Shown here in pieces: positions 14,272 through 22,257 of a stretch of DNA of 26,270 nt. The stretch covers positions 1 through 26,270 of the forward strand of contig UQXT01000020.1 of the NCBI GenBank assembly GCA_900545075.1, read 5' to 3'. Below the pieces are notes generated by a model that saw only the letters and a program-made list of their open reading frames with translations, was not told the origin of the DNA and did not search any database. Numbering within the stretch: the stretch's first letter is position 1; each line of letters starts with the position of its first letter. This DNA comes from an uncultured Collinsella sp. GTDB taxonomy: Bacteria > Actinomycetota > Coriobacteriia > Coriobacteriales > Coriobacteriaceae. The translations under genes and the position numbers were made by a program.

Positions 14272-14363
14272 CCCACTTGGGCAAATCATTGCTCGCAAGT
14301 CGCAATGTTTATTGCGGATAACCCCAAAAGAGTACCGTGGACAGGCACAATAGCCGCTCGCTC

Positions 14364-15623
14364 CTATGCGGCATGCTCTGCCGCCCGAGTCATGCGGGAC
14401 AGGCGAACCAGCAGCATAAAGCCAACGATCAGCAGCACGCCAATGGAAAGGACGCCCAGCGACGGGTTGCCGGTCAGCGAGGTGACGACCGACACCAGGA
14501 AGGTGCCCATGACGCTTGCATAGCGACCGAAGATGTCAAAGAAGCCGTAGTACTCGTTGGACTTTTCCTTGGGGATAATGCGGCCAAAGTAGCTACGGCT
14601 GAGCGCCTGCACGCCGCCCTGGAACAGGCCGACCATAATGGCAAGCACCCAGAATTCAAAGGCGGTCTTTAGGAAGAACGCGGCGAACAGCACAATGCCC
14701 ATGTAGGCGGCGACCGCCACCAGGATCATGTTGAGCGTGCCCACGCGTCCGGCGAGCTTGCCATAGATGATGGCGGACGGAAAGGCCACAAACTGCGTAA
14801 CGAGCAGCGCCAGCACCAGCTGCGTCGAATCGATGCCCAAAGCTGAGCCGTAACTGGTGGCCATGGAAATGACCGTGTGGACGCCATCGATATAGAAGAA
14901 GAACGCGATCATGTAGACCAGCACGGTCTTGTTGTGGGCGATCTCGCGCATGGTGTGTCCGACCTCGGAGAACACACCGCCCACAATGTGGCCGATGGTG
15001 TCCTCGGGACCGCGCTCGCGACCGTACTTTTGCTTATAGGTGCGAATGAGCGGCAGAGTAAAGATGAGCCACCAGGCACCAGTGATGATAAACGACAGAC
15101 GCGTTGCCAGCATGGTGGGGACACCAAGAGCGGGGCCACCCATGATGAGCGCCAGGCAGATGATGAACGGCACGGTGGAACCGATGTAGCCCCAGGCATA
15201 GCCCGAGCTGGACACGGCGTCCATGCGCTCGTCGGTGGTAATGTCGGGCAGCATGGCGTCGTAGAACGTCATAGAAGAGTTAAGGCCGATGGTGCACAGC
15301 ACGTACACGGTCAAAAATGCCATGGCGGACATTGGGATAGCCTGCGCCAGGCAAAGAACCAGGCCCGTGAGGAAGAAACCCAAGAAGAACTTGATCTTGT
15401 TGCCGGCGTAGTCGGCAAGCGCGCCCAGAATGGGCATGAGCATGGCAATGACCAGCGAGGCAATCGTCTGCGCGTTGCCCCAAGCGACCACCAGGTCTGC
15501 CGAGGAAGCACCGGTATTGATGGCGTTAAAGTAGATGGGCACCACCGAGGTATTGAGCAACACGAGGGCCGAATTGCCCACATCGTACATAACCCAGTTA
15601 CGCTCGAGCTTGGTGTATTTCAT
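14364..15623 (-). CDS. MFS transporter, UMF1/Atg22-like family
   Basis: A 419-residue protein with about 12 membrane helices. Features typical of UMF1/Atg22-like transporters are WVMYDVGNSA near the N-terminus (10-19), GALADYAGNK between helices 2 and 3, FYDAMLPDI, and the later FQGGVQALSRSYFGRIIPKE with YYGFFDIFGRYAS. In fungi Atg22 exports amino acids from vacuoles; bacterial substrates are mostly unknown. ATG 15623 is chosen because the protein then begins MKYTKLERNWVMYD, normal for the family, with GAAAGGG upstream. It follows the phospholipase-like gene by 102 bases with no clear terminator between, so the two may be co-transcribed. A strong terminator follows it. Confidence 0.88.
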   Translation of the reverse strand: MKYTKLERNWVMYDVGNSALVLLNTSVVPIYFNAINTGASSADLVVAWGNAQTIASLVIAMLMPILGALADYAGNKIKFFLGFFLTGLVLCLAQAIPMSAMAFLTVYVLCTIGLNSSMTFYDAMLPDITTDERMDAVSSSGYAWGYIGSTVPFIICLALIMGGPALGVPTMLATRLSFIITGAWWLIFTLPLIRTYKQKYGRERGPEDTIGHIVGGVFSEVGHTMREIAHNKTVLVYMIAFFFYIDGVHTVISMATSYGSALGIDSTQLVLALLVTQFVAFPSAIIYGKLAGRVGTLNMILVAVAAYMGIVLFAAFFLKTAFEFWVLAIMVGLFQGGVQALSRSYFGRIIPKEKSNEYYGFFDIFGRYASVMGTFLVSVVTSLTGNPSLGVLSIGVLLIVGFMLLVRLSRMTRAAEHAA

Positions 15624-15725
15624 GGACAGGGGCCCTTTCGTATTCGCCCAATATGCAGTTAGTTCATCGTACCCCAATTGCACAGAAGCGCTGGTAAGGA
15701 TTCGGCAAAGGGGTACGCACGGACC

Positions 15726-16670
15726 CTACTCCTCGCGGTCGAACTCCTCGTCGGCGTCGAGCACGCGGCCGCTGTAGTTGATATGGCCGGTCACGGCCTC
15801 CATGTCGCCGGTCTCGATAAAGCGAGCAACGGTGAGCTCGTAATCGACCAGTGCGCGCTCAAAGACCTCGGGGAAGCTCTCGGTCGAGACCTCATCGGTA
15901 AAGGGATTCTTCCATGTCAGGTGGCCCAGGTTGCCGGTGCGCTCGGGCAGCTCCGTCGTCACGCGATGAGCAAGGCCGTCGAGCAGCGAGTAGTCGTGCA
16001 CCAAGCCCTCGACCAGGGCAATCGCGCGCGTCTTTACCGAGCCGGCGGGCTCAATGGCGCGATAGAGCATCTGCATGTCCGAGACGGCGCCGGCGTACTC
16101 CCCCGCCGGGATGTCGATACCGTACACGCGCCCGGCGACGTAGCTCATCAGCACACCGGCCACGCGATTGATGCGGTCGGTGGTGACGATCTCGCCCGCC
16201 GGCGGATAGTCCTCGACCGTGGCACCGTCGCGCTTGAGCTGCAGCATCAGCACGTCCAGGTCGCTTTCGAGCACGGCGTGTACTTGGCTGCCCGAAGCCT
16301 CGAGCTCGGGATCGGAATCTACAATGCCAAACTGCTGCTCGTAGACAAAGGGGTGGGCATTGCGGTCGAGCACATAGTGCGACAGCAGGCCCAGCGCAAA
16401 GGCGCGACCCAGATTGGCATCGCGCGGCTGCAGGTGCGACACGCCATCGCGCAGGCACGAGAACTGGCGCGACATGCGCGAGCGGTGCATGACCTGAGCA
16501 AGCAACATACAGTCGGAAATGCGCGGCGTGAGCATGTGGAAGAAAAACGGGTCGGGACCTTGGTTTCCCAGGATAAAGGCGATGCGCTCCTCGTCGGACG
16601 TAATAACGCCCTGCGGAAGACGGTCGATGCTTTCCTCGCCAAACAGATGATGCGTAATGAGCGCGGGCAT
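15726..16670 (-). CDS. Zinc-dependent phospholipase C-like protein
   Basis: A 314-residue protein of the Zn_dep_PLPC/S1-P1 nuclease-like helical fold. The start MPALITHHLFGEE supplies an N-terminal histidine pair. GNQGPDPFFFH (35-45), then HYVLDRNAH with H98, D102 and H106, then VHAVLESDLD with H131 and E135 reproduce the expected zinc ligands (H...D...H and H...E). It has no signal peptide, so it probably acts inside the cell, unlike secreted clostridial phospholipases; the substrate may be a lipid head group or something else. ATG 16670 has AAGGATC upstream. It lies 92 bases after the second LytTR regulator and ahead of the MFS gene, so it may belong to that regulon. Confidence 0.82.
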   Translation of the reverse strand: MPALITHHLFGEESIDRLPQGVITSDEERIAFILGNQGPDPFFFHMLTPRISDCMLLAQVMHRSRMSRQFSCLRDGVSHLQPRDANLGRAFALGLLSHYVLDRNAHPFVYEQQFGIVDSDPELEASGSQVHAVLESDLDVLMLQLKRDGATVEDYPPAGEIVTTDRINRVAGVLMSYVAGRVYGIDIPAGEYAGAVSDMQMLYRAIEPAGSVKTRAIALVEGLVHDYSLLDGLAHRVTTELPERTGNLGHLTWKNPFTDEVSTESFPEVFERALVDYELTVARFIETGDMEAVTGHINYSGRVLDADEEFDREE

Positions 16671-16702
16671 AATGATCCTTTCGATTTCATTCGATGTCAC
16701 CC

Positions 16703-16730
16703 ATTATGCCCACCGCACGGTCATGCCAAA
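16703..16730 (-). promoter_or_regulatory. Weak promoter candidate for the phospholipase-like gene
   Basis: On the minus strand TTTGGC (16730-16725) and CATAAT (16708-16703) are spaced 16 bases apart, about 35 bases before the start codon. Confidence 0.3.
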
Positions 16731-16762
16731 CCTGCGGCGGTAAACGATGGCATGCAGACCGC

Positions 16763-17497
16763 CTACGCAAGCCCCAGGTGCGCCTTGACCTCGGCAGCAC
16801 GACGACGGGACACGGGCACCGTCGAGGTTACGCGATCGAGCCTGAGCTCCATAAGACCCGTGGAACCGATCTCGACATTGTGCACGTCTTCCAAATTGAC
16901 CAGATAGCTGCGGTGGACACGGATAAAGCCCTCAGAGGCCAAGCGCCGCTCGAGCGAGGAAATCGACTCATTGATCAGGTATGTTCCCTCGGCGCAGACG
17001 ACGTTGCAAAAATCGGCGCGTGCCTCAAAGTAGCAGACATCCGCCACGGGAATGAACACCTTTTTGCCCCCGCGATCCACCGTCAGGCGCAAAGGCTGGC
17101 GCGGAGCATGGACGACACGGCGAGCGCCCAAGGCGGCCTCGATCTTGTCGAGCGCCTTTGACAAGCGGGCATCCTCGACCGGTTTGACGATGTAATCGAC
17201 AGCATCGAGGTTATAGGCATCAGCCGCATACTCGGCAAATGCCGTCACAAACACCACGACCGGCGGCGTCTTTAGGTTCTGCAGCGTCTCGGCAAGCTCA
17301 ATTCCCGAGCGACCGGGCATGGTAATGTCTAAAAACAGCACGTCGGGCTTGTTCGACAGAATCGACTCCACGGCTTCGGTGACATTGCCTGCCTCGGCAA
17401 TCTGACCTACACGCGTATCCTTTTCCAACAGATAGCGTAGCTCAGCCCTAATGGGAGGCTCGTCATCAACCACCAGGATGTTCCAGCCTTCGGACAT
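16763..17497 (-). CDS. LytTR-family response regulator (system 2)
   Basis: A 244-residue regulator. The receiver has D11/D12, phospho-acceptor D57 in LFLDITMPGRSG, T85 and K105 in IVKPVEDA. The LytTR domain (about 133-242) has KKVFIPVADVCYF, EGFIRVHRSYLVNL and VPVSRRRAAEVKAHL. It is clearly paralogous to the regulator at 10877: receiver openings, VDAVDY-type KPVE segment, and the RVHR.Y.VNL and VPVSRRR motifs all align. It should be phosphorylated by the kinase encoded 38 bases upstream. ATG 17497 has GAGGGGAAG upstream at about eight bases. Confidence 0.94.
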   Translation of the reverse strand: MSEGWNILVVDDEPPIRAELRYLLEKDTRVGQIAEAGNVTEAVESILSNKPDVLFLDITMPGRSGIELAETLQNLKTPPVVVFVTAFAEYAADAYNLDAVDYIVKPVEDARLSKALDKIEAALGARRVVHAPRQPLRLTVDRGGKKVFIPVADVCYFEARADFCNVVCAEGTYLINESISSLERRLASEGFIRVHRSYLVNLEDVHNVEIGSTGLMELRLDRVTSTVPVSRRRAAEVKAHLGLA

Positions 17498-17535
17498 ATG
17501 CGCTTCCCCTCTTTTTCTCTCAATCCAACCGCGTG

Positions 17536-18927
17536 CTACACCGTCAACGGCGCCGGCTCATGCGGCTCGCCGTTCAACTCAACGATGACCTGTGTTCCCA
17601 CGCCTTCCTGGGACTTCACGCGCATGCCGGAATCTTCTCCGTAAAAGAAATGGATGCGCTGAAGCACGTTGAAGAGCGCCAGGCCACAACCTCGCTTGAT
17701 GGAGCCGTCGGCGGTAATGCTCTCGGGCTCCTCTCGGCGATGCTGCTCAAACAGATGCGCGCAGACTTCTTCGCTCATCCCGATGCCGTCGTCTTCGACG
17801 ATGATCTCCAAGCCGTCATCGGTCTCAAAAGCCCTAACACGAATAGAAAGCGGCTCGGTCTCGCGCTGCGCATGCTTGATGCAGTTTTCGAGCAGCGGCT
17901 GCAAGATAAATGGCGGCACTAGGCTGTCGCGCACCTCAAAGTCGATGTCGACCGAAACGCGCAGACGGCCGTCGCCATACCGGGCCTGCATAAGATTGAT
18001 ATAACGAGTACCCTGTTCCACCTCGTGCTCGAGCGTGGTGAGCGTATCGGAGTCAGAAAGCGTCTGACGATAGTAGTTGGAAAAGTCGATCAGCAGCGAT
18101 CGCGCCTTGTCGGGCTCGGTTCGAACGAGCGACACGATCGTGCTAATGGTATTGAATAAAAAATGCGGGTCGACCTGCGACTGCAGGGCGCGAAGCTCAA
18201 CGCGGGCCGTGAGCTCGTCCTGGCGCTCGAGCTCAAAGCTAGCGAGCTGCGTGGAAATGAGATCGGCAAAGCCCGAGGCAAGGGCCGTCTGGCGCATATC
18301 GATGCTGCTCAGGCGGGGGTAATACAGCTCGAGTGTGCCCACGCAATGCCCGCGCACGGTAAGCGGCGCGACAATGCCGGCGCGCAGGCGGGGAAAATAG
18401 CCGCCCGTCTCATTGGAGGCGTCACGCGAAAACACGCTCTGCTCGCCCGTCTCAATCACGTTGAGCGTGGTCTTGAGCACCACCGGGGTGCCGGCAGGGC
18501 ACTTTGCCGAGTCCTCGCCCCAGCTTGCCAGCACCTGCTTGCCGTCGGTAAAGCAGATGGCAGAAGCGATGGTCTCGGACAGGATGATTTTGGAGGCGCC
18601 CAGGGCCGCTTCGGGCGTAAGGCCGCGCGACGTGTAGGCGAATATTTTTGATGCGATAGCGAGCGTACGGTCGGTTGCGCTCGATGTGAGGTCATCGGGG
18701 ACCACAAAGACATACGAGAAGAAGAAGCACAGCATGACCAGGCCGGCAATAACGACAACGCCCGGAACGGGATTGGGATTATCGGTTAAATCCCAGATAA
18801 GCAGCAGGATAAGCGCCGGAACGACAATACCGAGCAGGATGGCCTGGACCACATGCTGGGCCGTACGAAAGACCTTGGTAGAGTTGTAGCTCTTGCCCAG
18901 AATCAGCCTGTTTAAATCCACCGTCAT
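17536..18927 (-). CDS. LytS-type sensor histidine kinase (system 2)
   Basis: A 463-residue kinase, paralogue of the one at 11666. Two membrane helices at about 28-46 and 55-77, a GAF-type region (about 100-230), a coiled coil, then QSQVDPHFLFNTI with phospho-acceptor H255. The usual QINPHF is changed to QVDPHF. The ATPase has N box LQPLLENCIKH (342-352), G1 DDGIGM (379-384) and RGCGLALFNV. The ATG at 18927 is directly next to its AAAAGGGG, which is too close; a GTG two codons later (18921) would have ideal spacing of about six bases and may be the true start. Its start lies 23 bases after the amidohydrolase terminator. It forms a unit with the regulator downstream. Confidence 0.93.
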   Translation of the reverse strand: MTVDLNRLILGKSYNSTKVFRTAQHVVQAILLGIVVPALILLLIWDLTDNPNPVPGVVVIAGLVMLCFFFSYVFVVPDDLTSSATDRTLAIASKIFAYTSRGLTPEAALGASKIILSETIASAICFTDGKQVLASWGEDSAKCPAGTPVVLKTTLNVIETGEQSVFSRDASNETGGYFPRLRAGIVAPLTVRGHCVGTLELYYPRLSSIDMRQTALASGFADLISTQLASFELERQDELTARVELRALQSQVDPHFLFNTISTIVSLVRTEPDKARSLLIDFSNYYRQTLSDSDTLTTLEHEVEQGTRYINLMQARYGDGRLRVSVDIDFEVRDSLVPPFILQPLLENCIKHAQRETEPLSIRVRAFETDDGLEIIVEDDGIGMSEEVCAHLFEQHRREEPESITADGSIKRGCGLALFNVLQRIHFFYGEDSGMRVKSQEGVGTQVIVELNGEPHEPAPLTV

Positions 18928-18950
18928 CCCCTTTTATCTACCGCACCCAT

Positions 18951-18980
18951 AGCAATAAAGAGGGCCGCAAGCGACCCTCT
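18951..18980 (-). terminator. Intrinsic terminator between amidohydrolase and kinase 2
   Basis: On the minus strand AGAGGGTCGC-TT-GCGGCCCTCT (10-bp stem, one wobble; the innermost pair probably opens) is followed by TTTATT. It ends the permease-amidohydrolase transcript and sits just before the kinase start. Confidence 0.75.
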
Positions 18981-18987
18981 CCATTGC

Positions 18988-18993
18988 ATTATG
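18988..18993 (-). promoter_or_regulatory. -10 candidate ahead of the terminator, kinase 2 operon
   Basis: CATAAT on the minus strand, centred in the small hairpin ATTGCA-TTA-TGCAAT (18983-18997), lies seven bases before the terminator stem. No convincing -35 is present. Confidence 0.22.
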
Positions 18994-19038
18994 CAATCAA
19001 AAACTGTGTTTTGCATCCAGCCATCGACAAACGGTATC

Positions 19039-20316
19039 TTAGGCGCTGTATTTGTTGGCCTCGCCAAAGGTGCCAGCCTCGACGATCCAGCCATCCTTCA
19101 TGATGACGTCCATGTTGTCGGTGTTGAGCACGTGGATGTCGGCGGCGACGTCACCGTTGACGACCAGCAGGTCGGCGCACTTGCCGGCCTCGATGGAACC
19201 GGTCTCGTCCTCGATGTGGCACATCTTGGCACCGTTGAGGGTGGCGCAGGTGATGGTCTCGACCGGGGTGAAGCCGATCTTGTCGACGAACTCGTACATC
19301 TCCTCGATGGAGCAGGTGCCGTACGGGGTGACGAAAGAGAAGGAGTCGGAGCCAATCGTCATGACGACGCCGCGCTTCTTGGCCTCGCGCAGGCAGTCGT
19401 AGTTGCGCTGCAGCTCCTTCTCGACCAGGGTGCCCTCGTACTTGTCGTGCAGCTCGGGGACGTAGACGGGCGGATAGGTGGCGTACCAGGTGGGCAGGAA
19501 GGCGATCGTCGGGGTGAAGAAGGTGCCCTGCTCGGCCATGAGGTCCATGGTGCGCTCATCGATATCGAAGCCGTGAATCAACTGCTCGCAGCCAAAGCGA
19601 ACGGAATCGTAGGCAGCGGCGTGGTTGTTGTAGCAGTGGCTCCACACGGGGATACCGACCATCTTTGCCTCTTCGACCACGGCCTGGATCTCCTCGGAGC
19701 AATAGTGCTGGTCGCGACCGGAGTCCCAGCGCCAGATGCCTCCACCGGTAGCCCAGATCTTGATGGCATCGGGGTTCTCGCGCAGGCGACGACGGACGGC
19801 TTTGCGCAGATCCCAAGGACCATCGACCTGGTCGCCCCAGGGGTGGGATTCCTTGTTGAGCTCCTGGGTGCAGTGGTGGGAGTCACCGTGACCGGCAACG
19901 CGGCAGAAGCCCAGGCCGGTGGCCAGAACGCGCGGGCCCTTAAAGACGCCCTTGTCGATGCAATCGCGAATCTGGATACCAAAGCGGCCGATCTCGCAGA
20001 CGGTGGTGAGGCCGTGGGTGAGGCAGTCGTAGGCCTGCTTGACGGCGACGGCCTGCTTCTCGAGGAGCGGCTGCATGACCCAATCGGTGTCATCGTCGGT
20101 CAGGTTGCCCGAGAAGTGCAGGTGGGTGTCGATCAGGCCGGGAAGGACGGTCTTGCCGGCGGCGTCGATAACCTCAACGCCCTCGGGAAGGTCCTGCATA
20201 GCACCGGCGTACTCGATCTTGCCGTTGTCGTCGACGAGAACGAGGGAGTTCTCGACCGGCTCGGCACCGGTACCGTCGATGAGCTTGCCGCCAACGATTG
20301 CATACTTAGTGGACAT
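19039..20316 (-). CDS. Amidohydrolase, imidazolonepropionase-like (COG1228) / prolidase-like
   Basis: A 425-residue metal-dependent hydrolase of the amidohydrolase superfamily. Metal ligands are complete: H65 and H67 in LIDTHLHF, a probable carboxylated lysine K186 in AIKIWATGG, H227 in WSHCYN, H248 in LIHGFD, and D324 in IGSDSF. This pattern fits the subgroup with bimetal sites that includes Xaa-Pro dipeptidases and related enzymes; the true substrate is uncertain. No signal peptide, so it is cytoplasmic. ATG 20316 has an excellent AAGGAGG four bases upstream. It follows the APC permease by 131 bases in the same direction, which suggests the permease brings in its substrate. Confidence 0.9.
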   Translation of the reverse strand: MSTKYAIVGGKLIDGTGAEPVENSLVLVDDNGKIEYAGAMQDLPEGVEVIDAAGKTVLPGLIDTHLHFSGNLTDDDTDWVMQPLLEKQAVAVKQAYDCLTHGLTTVCEIGRFGIQIRDCIDKGVFKGPRVLATGLGFCRVAGHGDSHHCTQELNKESHPWGDQVDGPWDLRKAVRRRLRENPDAIKIWATGGGIWRWDSGRDQHYCSEEIQAVVEEAKMVGIPVWSHCYNNHAAAYDSVRFGCEQLIHGFDIDERTMDLMAEQGTFFTPTIAFLPTWYATYPPVYVPELHDKYEGTLVEKELQRNYDCLREAKKRGVVMTIGSDSFSFVTPYGTCSIEEMYEFVDKIGFTPVETITCATLNGAKMCHIEDETGSIEAGKCADLLVVNGDVAADIHVLNTDNMDVIMKDGWIVEAGTFGEANKYSA

Positions 20317-20390
20317 GGTTCCTCCTTATGGATCCATATAGTGGGCGAGGCCATGTTGGGTTAAGGCCTCACAAAGCTACCCAAGTGGCG

Positions 20391-20440
20391 CCGGGTTCGG
20401 TGCGCGGGAGAGAGGATTCCGCGCACCCGATCCGCCCCGG
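20391..20440. repeat. GC-rich hairpin between permease and amidohydrolase genes
   Basis: GGTGCGCGG (20399-20407) and CCGCGCACC (20419-20427) pair perfectly, with further partial pairing outward to CCGG/CCGG. No T-tract follows, so it may be an mRNA-stabilising or processing stem rather than a terminator. Confidence 0.5.
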
Positions 20441-20447
20441 CTAGGCG

Positions 20448-21899
20448 TTACTTTTTACGGGAATTGGTGAAAGCCATGAGGGCCAGGCCAATAGCCAACC
20501 AGCCGATCACGATGCTCCACTCCACCATGTTGAGGGAGGCGGGAGAGAACGGAATCACGAGCAGGCCGATGATGATGGCGCAGGCGGTGATAGCGAGGGA
20601 GATGCCAAACTTGCCGCCGGGCACCTCGTAGGGACGAGGCAGGTCGGGCTCGGTGAAGCGCATGCGCAAGCAGGCGAGGGCGACCATGCCGCAGGAGAAG
20701 ATGAAGGCGAGAGCCGACACGTTGGTCAGGGGGATGAGCATGTTCTTGCCCAGGAACGGACCGACGACGGTGATGACGCCCAGGACGACGCAGGCAAGCT
20801 TGGGAGCGCCGGACTTGGGATCGACCTCGGCGAACTTCTCGGGCAGCTGGCCCTTGCGGCCCATGGCGAGCATGATGCGGCTCGTGGCGCCGTAGAAGGA
20901 GTTCATCGGGCCCATGGGTCCAAGCGTGGCGATGACGAGCATGGCCAGGTACAGGAGCATGTTGATGCCCTTGAGGCAGGCAAGCGCGGGAACCGGGCTC
21001 TTAACAAACTCATGCCAGTCGAGGATAGTGCCGAACGAGTAGATGCAGACCATGTAGAAGCCGCCAGCGGCCAGCAGGGCCAGGGAGATGATCTTGCCGA
21101 ACTTATTCCAGTTGAGGCCCTCGGCTGCTTCCTCAGCCTGCTGAGGAATGGTGTCGAAGCCGGCGTAGAAGAACGGGGTCAGAACCAGGACCGAAACGAT
21201 GCCTGCGAACAGGCTGGTGCCCTCGGTAGCGGGCTTGCCGCCGCCAGCACCGGTGACCTGGGAGAACACGGGCATGGCGTTGTCCGGCGAGCCGGTGAAC
21301 AGCGAGACGCCCATGGCGAGCAGCATGCCGCAGAGCAGGGCCTTGGTCAGGAAGGCTTGGAGCTTGGCGGCCGAGCTGGCACCGCGGAAGTTGAGGAAGA
21401 TGACGTAGACTGCAAAGCCGAGCGCGATCAGCGTCGGGAACAGATAAACGTCGGCGCCCAGGATGGTGTAGAGCTTGACGGCGCGCAGCCATTCAAGACC
21501 AGGCAGGCTACCGAACATCTCGGACACGAGGGTCGAGATGGCAATGGCCTCCCACGGGCACAGGATACCGTTGCCCAGGGCTAAGAGCCAACCGGTGATG
21601 TAGCTCAGCGTACGGCCAAAGCTACGATCGACATACTCGACGATGCCGCCCGAGATGGGGATAGCAGCCGTGAGCTCACCGAAAACAGCTCCGACGGGCA
21701 CGAGGAAGATTGCACCCAAGAGGAATGCAATCATAGCGGGAACGGGACCGCCGCCCACGACCATCCAGTCGCCGACCTGCAGAACCCAACCGGTACCGAT
21801 GATGGCACCGAAACCGATGGTGAAGAAGTTCCAGAGCGAAAGCGTTTTCTTCATGCCGCCGTCACCCTCGACTGCAACTTCTGCGTTCTTGTCCGCCAT
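20448..21899 (-). CDS. APC-superfamily amino acid permease
   Basis: A 483-residue transporter with about 12 membrane helices. The first helix has FFTIGFGAIIGTGWVL, the glycine-rich unwound segment that binds substrate in APC permeases. Further family marks are AIPISGGIVEYVDRSFG, FFYAGFDTIPQQAEEA (helix 6 region) and SRIMLAMGRKGQLPEKFAEV (before helix 9). The cytoplasmic N-terminus is charged. It imports or exchanges an amino acid or amine; specificity is not readable. ATG 21899 has AGGAGGGG upstream, much better than the ATG thirteen codons earlier. It leads the amidohydrolase gene in what looks like a two-gene unit. Confidence 0.92.
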   Translation of the reverse strand: MADKNAEVAVEGDGGMKKTLSLWNFFTIGFGAIIGTGWVLQVGDWMVVGGGPVPAMIAFLLGAIFLVPVGAVFGELTAAIPISGGIVEYVDRSFGRTLSYITGWLLALGNGILCPWEAIAISTLVSEMFGSLPGLEWLRAVKLYTILGADVYLFPTLIALGFAVYVIFLNFRGASSAAKLQAFLTKALLCGMLLAMGVSLFTGSPDNAMPVFSQVTGAGGGKPATEGTSLFAGIVSVLVLTPFFYAGFDTIPQQAEEAAEGLNWNKFGKIISLALLAAGGFYMVCIYSFGTILDWHEFVKSPVPALACLKGINMLLYLAMLVIATLGPMGPMNSFYGATSRIMLAMGRKGQLPEKFAEVDPKSGAPKLACVVLGVITVVGPFLGKNMLIPLTNVSALAFIFSCGMVALACLRMRFTEPDLPRPYEVPGGKFGISLAITACAIIIGLLVIPFSPASLNMVEWSIVIGWLAIGLALMAFTNSRKK

Positions 21900-22257
21900 T
21901 GTTCCCCTCCTTTCCTTTTTGACGCCCCTTGGCGTCACCCCTTGCGCGGTCCGTTTTGCCGCGCGCTTTTATTTCGTGGCTTTAAGATACGGCCTTGGCA
22001 CAGCAGCGCCGCTTGTAGCTCGACCGAAGGCAGAACTGCAAAACGAACGGCGCCGTTTTTGGGACGAACGGCGAGGGGCGCCACTCGTTGCGAGCGTCTG
22101 TTTTGATGACGCGATTCGATCGCTCGCGGAGGGCGTCGCTTTATGGTGCCAAGTCCACCCTGTTCGTGCCGTTTATCGAACTTTTGTTGCACGCACTCAT
22201 TTGCTGCACGTCTTTTTTGTAGGATGGACGGGTTATACATGAGACGAGGCGGTACAA
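21900..22257. other. Divergent intergenic region with candidate operator repeats
   Basis: This 358-bp region must hold promoters for the permease (minus) and the C39-like peptidase (plus). It contains a perfect palindrome AACGGCGCCGTT (22046-22057) and two direct copies of ACGAACGGCG (22043-22052 and 22064-22073) 21 bp apart, or two helical turns. A TATCTT (minus, near 21982) and a TATACA (plus, 22234-22239) are possible -10 boxes, both weak. No gene is supported here. Confidence 0.45.

Noticed and set aside
15678..16907. Plus-strand open frame of 409 codons
   Set aside because: Antisense to the phospholipase-like gene and part of regulator 2.
18991..20364. Plus-strand open frame of 457 codons
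   Set aside because: Antisense to the amidohydrolase, whose metal ligands are all present. The product is a low-complexity Gly/Val/Asp-rich string typical of antisense translation.
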